From assembly GCA_029560455.1 (NCBI GenBank), contig JAKQKW010000235.1, positions 1 through 6,061 on the forward strand: 6,061 nucleotides of DNA, given 5' to 3'. Shown here piece by piece: positions 1-6,061 of the stretch. The notes below the pieces were generated by a model, which saw only the letters and a list, made by a program, of their open reading frames with translations, did no database searches and was not told the origin of the DNA. A program made the position numbers and the translations under genes. This DNA is from Candidatus Rifleibacteriota bacterium (GTDB lineage: Bacteria > Riflebacteria > Ozemobacteria > Ozemobacterales > Ozemobacteraceae). Numbering within the stretch: the first letter of the stretch is position 1; the number at the start of each line of letters is the position of its first letter.

Positions 1-38
1 AAATAAAACGCCTCACCCAGACTAGCACAGGTGAGGCG
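1..38 (-). terminator. Rho-independent terminator downstream of ssnA
   Basis: Read on the minus strand, a perfect 9-bp stem (CGCCTCACC at 38-30 pairing with GGTGAGGCG at 17-9) closes a 12-nt loop and is followed at once by TTTTATTT (8-1). A GC-rich stem plus U-tract is the standard intrinsic terminator layout. It begins 29 nt after the ssnA stop codon, so it most likely ends the ssnA transcript. The U-tract runs up to the window edge and may continue beyond it. On the plus strand the hairpin is not followed by a T-run, so it looks unidirectional. Confidence 0.88.
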
Positions 39-67
39 GCAGAACAAGCTACGGGAACTTAGATTTT

Positions 68-1405
68 TTAGAATCTTTCCCAGAGAGATTGGGCGAGTTC
101 GCGTGATTTCGCCATCATTTCTTCTTCTTCGCCCTCTTCAAGGAACATCAGTTTGCCGTCTTCCATGATCGTTTTGCCCTGGCAGATCGTGGTCTGCACG
201 CGGCTGAACGGCAGGCCGAAAGTCAGGTGCCCGAAGGTATTGCCGGCAGTGACCGGAGTGGGGGGAATGTAATCCCATACAACCAGATCAGGGGCGGCGC
301 CTTCTTCAATGCTGCCGATCTTGTTCTTGAACAGGCGGCTTGCGAGGCGCGGGCCGTTGACTGCGAACATTTTCCAGGCTTCGCCGTAGATTTTTCTCGG
401 GTCGCCGGCCTGGTGCTTGTGGAGAATATTGGCAACCATCAGGTCTTCAAGCGGTGAAGCCGACATGCCGTCGGTGCCGAAGCTGACGTTGATTTTTTCT
501 TCCATCATCTTTTCGAGTGGTGAGCAGCCGACCGCATTGTTCATGTTCGAGCGCGGGTTGTGAATGACGTTGGTTTTGGTGAGTGCCAGCGTCGAAATAT
601 CGTGAGCATCACAATTCACGCCGTGAACGAAAATATGTTCGGGGCCGGTGAGCTTGAAGCGGTGCAGCCGGTCGACAACCGAGCGGAACCCGCGTTTAAC
701 GGCGTCTTCATTGTCAGCCTTGTCTTCGGCGACATGAATGTGAATCCCGGTCTGCAAAGCTTTTGACAGCTCAGCTGCCCGTTCGAGGCTGGTATCGCTG
801 AGAGTGAAGCTCGCATGCATGCCGATCATGGCGGTAATATCTGATTCTGAATCGAGCTTGAGACCTCTGATGAAGCTGGCATTCTCTTCGAAGCCGGCGT
901 CGCAGCGTTCGATACCATCACGGTCGGTGATTTCATAGCAGAGATTACCGCGCAGACCGCATTTTCTGAAGGCGTCGCGCAGCACCGACAGCGAGCCACC
1001 GATGCAGTTGGGGCTGGCGTGGTGATCGATCAGGGTCGTTACGCCATTCCGCACTGCGTCGAGCAACGGAATCATGGCGGTCAGATACAGATCTTCTCTG
1101 GTCAGGGCCTTGTCGAGACGCCACCAGAGGCGTTCAAGAATCTGCACAAAATTTGTCGGCGGCGCGTCTTTCAGCGAAATGCCGCGCGCGAAGGTCGAAT
1201 AAAGATGCATGTGGGTATTGACGATGCCGGGCATGACCAGCCTGCCGTGAACATTTCTGACCTTGGCTTTCGGAAACCGCTGTTTCAGATCTTCGGTGGT
1301 TCCGACTGCGTGTATTTTGTGGTCGTCATAAGCAACCGCGCCATCATTGATAACCTGATGATTCTCGCCAAGGGTAACTACAGTAGCGTGACCGATAATT
1401 TTCAT
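68..1405 (-). CDS. ssnA: SsnA-type amidohydrolase (ATZ/TRZ deaminase family)
   Basis: A complete 445-residue cytoplasmic amidohydrolase, close to the length of E. coli SsnA (about 442). Numbering from the ATG, the metal-dependent deaminase signature is intact: HxH at H65/H67 after PGIVN, third metal-ligand His H224 and catalytic Glu E227 in HVAE, active-site H261 in FVHG, and metal-ligand Asp D312 in GTDG. SsnA-like signatures recalled from the E. coli protein are also present: LWWRLD near 93-98, DHHASP at 127-132, GGSL-LRDAF near 136-146, and HNPRSNMNN at 282-290. A C-terminal composite-domain segment (IGSIEEGAAPDLVVWDY) follows.

SsnA has no firmly established substrate. E. coli ssnA lies in the purine/uric acid catabolism region with xdhD, ygfK and hyuA, and was first noted for an effect on stationary-phase viability. 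A purine-derived or hydantoin-like substrate is inferred here from that and from the neighbouring deaminase. A TTG directly before the ATG could extend the protein by one residue, but the GAGG motif is better spaced for the ATG. An acidic run (EEGEEEE, 423-429) near the C-terminus is unlike the E. coli protein. Confidence 0.93.
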   Translation of the reverse strand: MKIIGHATVVTLGENHQVINDGAVAYDDHKIHAVGTTEDLKQRFPKAKVRNVHGRLVMPGIVNTHMHLYSTFARGISLKDAPPTNFVQILERLWWRLDKALTREDLYLTAMIPLLDAVRNGVTTLIDHHASPNCIGGSLSVLRDAFRKCGLRGNLCYEITDRDGIERCDAGFEENASFIRGLKLDSESDITAMIGMHASFTLSDTSLERAAELSKALQTGIHIHVAEDKADNEDAVKRGFRSVVDRLHRFKLTGPEHIFVHGVNCDAHDISTLALTKTNVIHNPRSNMNNAVGCSPLEKMMEEKINVSFGTDGMSASPLEDLMVANILHKHQAGDPRKIYGEAWKMFAVNGPRLASRLFKNKIGSIEEGAAPDLVVWDYIPPTPVTAGNTFGHLTFGLPFSRVQTTICQGKTIMEDGKLMFLEEGEEEEMMAKSRELAQSLWERF

Positions 1406-1412
1406 CAATCAA

Positions 1413-1416
1413 CCTC
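1413..1416 (-). promoter_or_regulatory. Ribosome binding site of ssnA (GAGG)
   Basis: On the minus strand GAGG lies 7 nt before the ATG at 1405-1403 and only 4 nt before the alternative TTG at 1408-1406. The spacing favours the ATG, which decides the start. It is the only convincing Shine-Dalgarno motif in the window. Confidence 0.7.
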
Positions 1417-1429
1417 GTTTCCTGGTATG

Positions 1430-1458
1430 TTAATAGCCTCTCGTAAGCCATTAAAAAA
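1430..1458 (-). promoter_or_regulatory. Weak candidate promoter for ssnA
   Basis: On the minus strand TATTAA (1435-1430) resembles a sigma-70 -10 box. It sits 17 nt downstream of TTTTTT (1458-1453), which matches the -35 consensus only at its first two bases. The -10 ends 24 nt before the ATG, so a transcript would have a short leader carrying the GAGG site. The proposed -35 is also the U-tract of the upstream terminator candidate. The match is poor; ssnA may instead be read through from upstream. Confidence 0.25.
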
Positions 1459-1488
1459 TAGCACAATGCCATCGCAAATGGCAACTGC
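1453..1488 (-). terminator. Probable intrinsic terminator of the SNF2 gene
   Basis: On the minus strand a 6-bp stem, TGCCAT (1483/1478 side to 1472/1467 side) pairing ATGGCA around a 5-nt loop TTGCG, is extended by an outer GCA/TGC pair (1488-1486 with 1463-1461) across an asymmetric internal loop. TATTTTTT (1460-1453) follows directly. It starts 38 nt after the SNF2 stop codon. The U-tract is good but the stem is short and interrupted, so termination could be partial and leave some read-through into ssnA. Confidence 0.5.
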
Positions 1489-1526
1489 AATATGCCCCGT
1501 TCAAGGGAAAGGCGTCGCGCTGCCGC

Positions 1527-4500
1527 TCAGCCCGAAGAAATGATCGAGCTGCTGATCAGGGCAACCAGCTCTGCGGTAGAAATGCGCCCGGCGATGTCGC
1601 TGCCGTCGAGCAGCCCGTCGGCGAGATCGCGTTTGCGGCCGTGCAGCTGCAGAATCTTCTCTTCAATAGTGTTGGTGGTGATCAGGCGGTAAATGGTGAC
1701 CGGGCGGGTCTGGCCGATGCGGTGTGCGCGATCTGATGCCTGATCTTCGACCGCCGGGTTCCACCACGGGTCGAGATGTATGACGTAGTCGGCGGCAGTC
1801 AGATTCAGGCCAAGCCCGCCAGCCTTGAGACTGATCAGGAAAAAGTCGCCATTGCCTTCCTGGAAGGCTGAAATTGCCTTGTTGCGCGCCTTGACCGGTG
1901 TCGACCCGTCGAGATACTGATAAGACAGGCCCTTGCGGTCGAAAAGCTGCCGCACCAGCGTCAGATGATCGACAAACTGGCTGAAAATGAGGGCTTTGTG
2001 CCGGTTTTCGATAAGCTCTTCGACAATGCGTTCGAGAAGCTGCATTTTCGAACTGGCGATGCCCGATTCGGGGGCAACCAGCGCCGGGTTGCAGCAGAGG
2101 CGGCGCAGTCGCATGATTTCGGCGAGAACCAGCATCGGCCGGCCACTTTCGCCTTCGCTCGTCGAGATCTTTTCGATGGCGTTGCGGCGCATGCTTTCGT
2201 AAAGCGCGGTTTCTTCACGGCTAAGATCGACCTGCAGCGTGATTTCGGTGCGCGGTGGCAGATCCTGAAGAACCTGGCTCTTGGTGCGGCGCAGAATGAA
2301 AGGTTGCACGAGCTTTTTCAGACGCATTTGTGCCAGTTTGTCGCCCGAACTCTGAATCGGGGTGGCAAAAGTTTCGTTGAAGCGTTCGACCGAGCCCAGC
2401 AGACCGGGGTTCAGGAATCTGAACAGGTTCCAGAGCTCGCCGAGATGATTTTCGATCGGCGTGCCGGTCATCAGCATCTTGAAACGGCCCTGCAGCAGCA
2501 TGACCGCCTGCGAACGGTTGGTCGCCATATTCTTGATCGCCTGCGCCTCGTCGAGAACGATCGTCGACCAGTTGACCGCGGCAATCGCCTCGATTTCGTT
2601 CTGCAATACACCGTAACTGCAGATGACCAGATCGTAGGGCGCCAGATTGCGAATGGTTTCGCGCCGGTCACTCTGCGCGAACAGCACCGGGTTAAGCGTC
2701 GGCGCAAAACGGCGCGTTTCGTTATACCAGTTCATGCAGACCGAAGTGGGGGCGAGAACGAAGGCTGGCCCGTCGGCAGCGCGGCTCAGCAGCAGAGCAA
2801 GCGCTTCGACCGTTTTGCCAAGACCCATGTCGTCGGCCAGACAGGCGCCCATGCCGAGATATGCCATGCGGCTGAGCCAGTAATATGCTTCGCGCTGATA
2901 TTCGCGCAGTTCGGCCGTCAGGGTCGAGGGGATCTCGAACTTCTTCTCGGCTGCGTTTTTCAGGCGGGTCTGGGCCTCTTTCCAGGTGCGGTCGAAGGCG
3001 ATTTCCTGCACGTCTTCGAACAGTGATTCGACGGCCGCAATCGCCGAGATATGGAAACTGCTGACGCCGCCTTTCTGGTCGGTGAAACCGCGCAGGTCAT
3101 TGATGCGCCGTCTGAAATCTTCGGTGATTGCCAGAACCCTGTCTTCGCCAAGTCTTATAAAACGACTGTGGCCGTCGTATAGTTTCAGCAGTTCCTGCAG
3201 CTCGAGCACCTGGCCGTCGTCAACTTTAAGTTCACCGTTTAGTTCGAACCAGTCGCTTCTGCCGTTGATCTTGAATCTGAAATTGCCGAAACTGGCGCGG
3301 CTGACTCTGGTCGGGCGATGATTGGCGGGCCATTCTATCTGCAGATTGTCGACCTGTTGCAGTTCTAGAAGCAACTGTAGCGCGTCTTCGGCCGAGACCA
3401 GTTCGCCGGCAAAATCTGCTTTTTCGATGCCATCGAGCGACGGGCAGCGCGAAATCAGACTTTCGGCACTGGCTACTTCGGTAGTCAGGTTTCGCTGAGT
3501 GTGCAGTTTCTGCCCGGCAATTTCGGTAAAGACATCGTGCATGCCGCGCCCCGGAACAAATCCAGGGCCCTTGTCGCCGAACGGTCTGACGCAGAGCTTG
3601 ATTTTAAGACCGTCGCCGGCCGGAACCAGCTGCGCGTATATCTGATTGTTCGCCGCTACCGAGGCGATCGGGGTGAGGTTTTCGGTGCCTTCTATACCGG
3701 TATGAACAGGCATCAGCGGGCTGAGCCCGGCAATTGTCTGTTTGAGGCGATTCAGCGCCACCGGCGGGAAAAGCTGGTTATTTTCGAGAACCTTGGCCGC
3801 CTTGATCTGTACTTCGGTAAATTCATAGACACGCAGACGGTAGTCTGCTTCCTGGTTGACCACGACTCTGCGACCGCTGAATTCCGGCTGGAAAATGAGC
3901 TGAAAACCCTCGGTATTGCGATTAAGCAGTAACACCGGTTCGCCGCGCAGTATTTCGACCGGCTGCTGGTCGTTGTGCGAAAAAAAGACGTTGGGGTGAC
4001 CGATCATTGCGGCAAAAACTTCCCATTCGTCATCTTCGTCGTAGCAGCGCAGCCAGGGTCTGACGTTCTGCAGGGCCTTGAAAATATTCTGGTCATGCAG
4101 CGTGTAATAATCAGGGAACGGCTTCATGCCGTTAAAATATCTGTGATTGTCGATCTGCTTGCCCGCTGACCATTTGCCTGATTTGAGGCGGGTCTGTTCG
4201 CGGGCACTGATTTCAAAGCTGCGTGGCAGGTTTAGTCTGATTTCCCAGATCAGGCGTTCTGATGCGTCGCCACGGCTGCCCGCCAGATTCAGGGTTGAGC
4301 TGAGAGCTTCGAGAACCATTTCCCAGGGCGCGCGTCGTTCTACGACTTCGGCAAGCGGCATCATCATCTGATCGTTCCATTTCTCGATCAGTGTTTCTTC
4401 TTCTTTGTTGAGCGGCAGGTTGAGACTGCTTTTCAGGCGCAGACTTTCGCAGGCCGGCAGCTGGAACCCGGCGCCACGGGCTTTCATGATCACCTGGTTG

Positions 4501-5693
4501 AGAGGCTTTTCGTAAAGAGAACTGTCGCTGACGCCGAGCCATCTGAGCACCAGCAGACCAAAAAAGTTGTTCAGCAGACAGCCCGAACGTTCGAGTTGCC
4601 CGAAAATCTGTTCGGCTTCGAAACGGCCGCTGATTCTTGCATCGTAAAGTTTGCGCAGGTGCAGGTAGAAGGGTGGATAGAGCAGCGAAGACCTGAGAAG
4701 CTTGTCGAGATGTTGCTTCGCTTCCTGCAGGCAGTCGGGGCTGCCGTTCTGAATCAGGGCGATGAAGTAGAACGGGTCGGCCAGGGTGCGAAAGCTCGAA
4801 GTTTTTTTGCGCGCCGATTTGCGTATTTCTCTCAGGGCATTGCGGAAAGCCGGCAGTGCCGCTTCGTGCCCGTGAAAAAGAAAGAGAATCAGTGCCTGCA
4901 GACCTGGCGCTTCTGGTGAGGTCGAAAATTCAAGATAGGTTTTGGCACGCTGAAAGTCGCCCTGAAAGATCAGGCGTTCGGCGATGATATGGGCGCCATG
5001 CTGCAGAAAAATCGGCGATTTCAGCCAGCGCGGCTGCAGAAAGTATTTAAAAAAGCCGCTTTCAACATCGCTGAAAACGCCGTCAAAAGTCAGCAGACTC
5101 TGCGCATGCACTTCGGCAAGAATGTGAACCTGCGAGGCTTCTGGCAGCAGCGAGAAAAGCTGTTCTTCGAACGGAAAAACCAGCCGGGTAGTAAGAGTAT
5201 AAACCGCCTCGCGCTCCTCTTCGAGATAGCTGAAGTCGGGGCGTTCTTCAAAATCAGGGTTGCCGAGATAGTATGAAGCGATCAGAGCCCGTTCGCTTTC
5301 TGAGGTGTAGCGAGATTGCCCCGAAAATTCAGAGGCAGTAACCAGCTGTCTGACCGCATCGATGATTTGCCGGTGCTTGTTGTTCTGCAGTGGCCAGGCA
5401 AAAGCCTGGTCGATAAACCTCTGATTCAGCTCGCAGCCGGCACGCGCCGGAACCATCAGACCACGCTCGACCATCTGGGTCAGCGTTACTTCCAGGCTCT
5501 GCCGCGACAGGCCATTCGAAATTACATCTTCGCGACTCAGTTTATTAACCAGCCAGCCGGCCAGGTATGAATCGAAAGGCGCTGCATAAACCAGCTGCAG
5601 CGAACACAGCAGCTTTTCTTCTTCTCTGAGAGTTGAAAAATAGAGCTCGGGGCCGCTGCTGTTATGGGAAACCTGAATTTCTGAATGTTTCAT
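1527..5693 (-). CDS. SNF2-family DNA-dependent ATPase/helicase with ~900-residue N-terminal region
   Basis: A 1388-residue protein with a complete SNF2 (Swi2/Snf2, superfamily 2) ATPase core in its last third. N-lobe: LREYQREAYYWL from 929; Walker A DDMGLGKT at 954-961 with nucleotide-binding K960; LAPTSVCMNW at 980-989; Walker B DEAQ at 1048-1051; MTGTPIEN at 1075-1082. C-lobe: KALIFSQF at 1233-1240; SLKAGGLGLNLT at 1288-1299; LDPWWNP at 1307-1313; DRAHRIGQ at 1321-1328 with the arginine-finger candidates R1322 and R1325. No catalytic residue is missing, so it should hydrolyse ATP and translocate on double-stranded DNA, as characterised SNF2 proteins do.

Upstream of the core, about 760-915 resembles the SNF2-associated region of other large bacterial SNF2 proteins (WFELNGELKVDD at 815-826; RFIRLGE-RVLAITEDFRRRI near 844-864). 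About 535-605 also has a pattern I recall from that family (AMIGHPNVFF; EILRGEPVLLL). Residues 1-500 are mostly helical-looking and unassigned; 22-100 could be a winged helix. I see no Cys/His SWIM zinc finger, nuclease, methylase or transmembrane segment. A role in chromatin-like remodelling, RNA polymerase recycling (as RapA), repair or defence cannot be chosen from sequence. The ATG at 5693 has no Shine-Dalgarno motif, and the next in-frame Met (residue 74) would remove part of the N-terminal fold. Confidence 0.93.
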   Translation of the reverse strand: MKHSEIQVSHNSSGPELYFSTLREEEKLLCSLQLVYAAPFDSYLAGWLVNKLSREDVISNGLSRQSLEVTLTQMVERGLMVPARAGCELNQRFIDQAFAWPLQNNKHRQIIDAVRQLVTASEFSGQSRYTSESERALIASYYLGNPDFEERPDFSYLEEEREAVYTLTTRLVFPFEEQLFSLLPEASQVHILAEVHAQSLLTFDGVFSDVESGFFKYFLQPRWLKSPIFLQHGAHIIAERLIFQGDFQRAKTYLEFSTSPEAPGLQALILFLFHGHEAALPAFRNALREIRKSARKKTSSFRTLADPFYFIALIQNGSPDCLQEAKQHLDKLLRSSLLYPPFYLHLRKLYDARISGRFEAEQIFGQLERSGCLLNNFFGLLVLRWLGVSDSSLYEKPLNQVIMKARGAGFQLPACESLRLKSSLNLPLNKEEETLIEKWNDQMMMPLAEVVERRAPWEMVLEALSSTLNLAGSRGDASERLIWEIRLNLPRSFEISAREQTRLKSGKWSAGKQIDNHRYFNGMKPFPDYYTLHDQNIFKALQNVRPWLRCYDEDDEWEVFAAMIGHPNVFFSHNDQQPVEILRGEPVLLLNRNTEGFQLIFQPEFSGRRVVVNQEADYRLRVYEFTEVQIKAAKVLENNQLFPPVALNRLKQTIAGLSPLMPVHTGIEGTENLTPIASVAANNQIYAQLVPAGDGLKIKLCVRPFGDKGPGFVPGRGMHDVFTEIAGQKLHTQRNLTTEVASAESLISRCPSLDGIEKADFAGELVSAEDALQLLLELQQVDNLQIEWPANHRPTRVSRASFGNFRFKINGRSDWFELNGELKVDDGQVLELQELLKLYDGHSRFIRLGEDRVLAITEDFRRRINDLRGFTDQKGGVSSFHISAIAAVESLFEDVQEIAFDRTWKEAQTRLKNAAEKKFEIPSTLTAELREYQREAYYWLSRMAYLGMGACLADDMGLGKTVEALALLLSRAADGPAFVLAPTSVCMNWYNETRRFAPTLNPVLFAQSDRRETIRNLAPYDLVICSYGVLQNEIEAIAAVNWSTIVLDEAQAIKNMATNRSQAVMLLQGRFKMLMTGTPIENHLGELWNLFRFLNPGLLGSVERFNETFATPIQSSGDKLAQMRLKKLVQPFILRRTKSQVLQDLPPRTEITLQVDLSREETALYESMRRNAIEKISTSEGESGRPMLVLAEIMRLRRLCCNPALVAPESGIASSKMQLLERIVEELIENRHKALIFSQFVDHLTLVRQLFDRKGLSYQYLDGSTPVKARNKAISAFQEGNGDFFLISLKAGGLGLNLTAADYVIHLDPWWNPAVEDQASDRAHRIGQTRPVTIYRLITTNTIEEKILQLHGRKRDLADGLLDGSDIAGRISTAELVALISSSIISSG

Positions 5694-5738
5694 TTAGAGC
5701 TGATTTCTGCTGCTGTCTGCTGTTGTTTTTGTTGAATC
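5694..5738 (-). other. SD-less, A/C-rich 5' leader of the SNF2 gene
   Basis: On the minus strand the 45 nt before the SNF2 ATG are rich in A and C, contain ACAAAAACAACAGCAG followed by further CAG units, and end in CTCTAA directly against the ATG. No GGAG, GAGG or AGGA core is present at normal spacing. The stretch has little self-complementarity and would be single-stranded. Such leaders can be initiated without anti-Shine-Dalgarno pairing, for instance with ribosomal protein S1; that is inference. No convincing -10/-35 pair is visible here. Confidence 0.4.
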
Positions 5739-5773
5739 CTGCCGGCCCCGGCTTAAGCTGTCGGAGCCGGCAG
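5739..5773. terminator. 12-bp GC-rich hairpin between the deaminase and SNF2 genes
   Basis: CTGCCGGCCCCG (5739-5750) and CGGAGCCGGCAG (5762-5773) form a 12-bp stem with a single non-Watson-Crick position (G-U in the minus-strand RNA) around an 11-nt loop containing the palindrome GCTTAAGC. It begins 5 nt after the deaminase stop codon, the usual place for a terminator. The minus-strand RNA after the stem reads GATTCAAC and lacks a U-tract, so a classical intrinsic terminator is not supported in the gene direction. On the plus strand the stem is followed by TCGTTTT, a weak T-run. It could be a 3'-end stabilising hairpin, an inefficient terminator, or a block to antisense transcription. Confidence 0.5.
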
Positions 5774-5778
5774 TCGTT

Positions 5779-6061
5779 TTACGCCTTGAAGTAAATTTCT
5801 CGGCTGCGTTCGTTGTGCTTCGTGATGATTTCGTTAAGCTGTTCATTCGAGAATCTGGTGAATTTGCCCTTTTCGATGAGGGTTTCGCCATGTACCATCG
5901 AGAAATCGACGGTGTCAACGGCACAGAACACCAGAGCCGCGAGCGGATCAGTCGCGCTGCCGGCCTGTCTGAGGCTGTCGAGTCTGAAACCGACGATATC
6001 GGCTTCAAAAGAAGGCTGCAGCAGCCCGATGTCATCGCGGCCAAGAACTTTGGCGCCGCCA
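5779..6061 (-). CDS. C-terminal part of an amidohydrolase, probably 8-oxoguanine deaminase (5' end outside window)
   Basis: The minus-strand frame ending at the TAA of 5781-5779 is open to the window edge and encodes 93 residues; 6061 is the last base of a split codon. Fragment residues 1-12, GGAKVLGRDDIG, followed by ADIVGFRLD (20-28), DPLAALVFC (38-46) and VHGETLIEKGKF (56-67), match the C-terminal pattern of ATZ/TRZ-type amidohydrolases. The RGGA-VLGR-DIG plus DPLAALV-C combination is what I recall from 8-oxoguanine deaminases (8-oxoguanine to urate and ammonia, cytoplasmic, metal-dependent). A terminal helix (QLNEIITKHNERSREIY) is also usual for that group.

The metal-binding and catalytic residues are all upstream and cannot be checked. 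Guanine deaminase, or another ATZ/TRZ hydrolase, remains possible: the family is secure, the substrate is not. The stop is followed 5 nt later by a strong hairpin. A 116-residue open frame overlapping this region in another phase is a shadow. Confidence 0.82.
   Translation of the reverse strand, partial: GGAKVLGRDDIGLLQPSFEADIVGFRLDSLRQAGSATDPLAALVFCAVDTVDFSMVHGETLIEKGKFTRFSNEQLNEIITKHNERSREIYFKA

Noticed and set aside
1406..1408. TTG as the ssnA start codon
   Set aside because: It adds one residue only and leaves 4 nt to the GAGG site, while the adjacent ATG has 7 nt and a better initiation codon.
1019..1543. A 174-residue plus-strand open frame crossing the ssnA start and the intergenic gap
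   Set aside because: It is antisense to the ssnA metal-binding region and runs through the terminator hairpin and ssnA ribosome binding site; no family signature.
1965..3026. A 353-residue plus-strand open frame opposite the SNF2 core
   Set aside because: It lies wholly antisense to the most conserved helicase motifs, shows no recognisable motif, and is explained by the codon bias of the opposing gene.
1527..5693. The SNF2 protein as part of a DISARM-like or other defence island
   Set aside because: DISARM-type systems need neighbouring methylase, DUF1998 or phospholipase D genes. None is present; the flanking genes are metabolic amidohydrolases.
5694..6044. A 116-residue minus-strand open frame ending directly before the SNF2 ATG
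   Set aside because: Its translation is low-complexity and Ser/Arg/Thr-rich with no family signature, while a different frame of the same strand gives a clear amidohydrolase C-terminus ending at 5779. It is a shadow frame.
1..6061. Mobile element, CRISPR array, tRNA, rRNA or riboswitch
   Set aside because: No transposase or integrase frame, no terminal inverted repeats with target duplications, no regularly spaced direct repeats, no tRNA-like cloverleaf and no recognisable aptamer consensus were seen in the gaps, which are all under 125 bases.

Overview
The window holds two complete protein genes and the tail of a third, all on the minus strand, so transcription runs from right to left. The DNA is bacterial: densely coding, short intergenic gaps, a Shine-Dalgarno motif before one gene and hairpin-type terminators. 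Base composition looks slightly above half G+C. I cannot assign a lineage from the sequence alone; nothing visible is phylum-specific.

Layout in transcription order. (1) 6061-5779: the last 93 codons of an amidohydrolase whose C-terminal motifs best fit the 8-oxoguanine deaminase branch of the ATZ/TRZ deaminase family; the rest lies outside the window. (2) 5778-5694: a short gap with a strong GC-rich 12-bp hairpin (5739-5773), then a leader rich in A and C with no Shine-Dalgarno motif. (3) 5693-1527: a 1388-residue SNF2-family ATPase with an intact two-lobe helicase core in its last third and about 900 residues of mostly uncharacterised N-terminal sequence. (4) 1526-1406: a gap with a probable intrinsic terminator for the SNF2 gene, a weak promoter candidate and a good ribosome binding site. 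(5) 1405-68: a full-length SsnA-type amidohydrolase with all expected metal and catalytic residues. (6) 67-1: a clear intrinsic terminator that ends the run.

The two amidohydrolases suggest a purine or related heterocycle catabolism neighbourhood. In E. coli, ssnA sits in the ygeW-to-xdhD region linked to anaerobic purine and uric acid breakdown, and 8-oxoguanine deaminase makes urate from 8-oxoguanine, so the two could feed one pathway. The SNF2 ATPase between them has no obvious metabolic link, and the hairpins on either side suggest it may be a separate transcription unit. I see no defence system partner, mobile element, CRISPR array, tRNA or rRNA. The least explained items are the SNF2 N-terminal region, the unusual SNF2 translation leader, and the U-tract-less hairpin in front of it.
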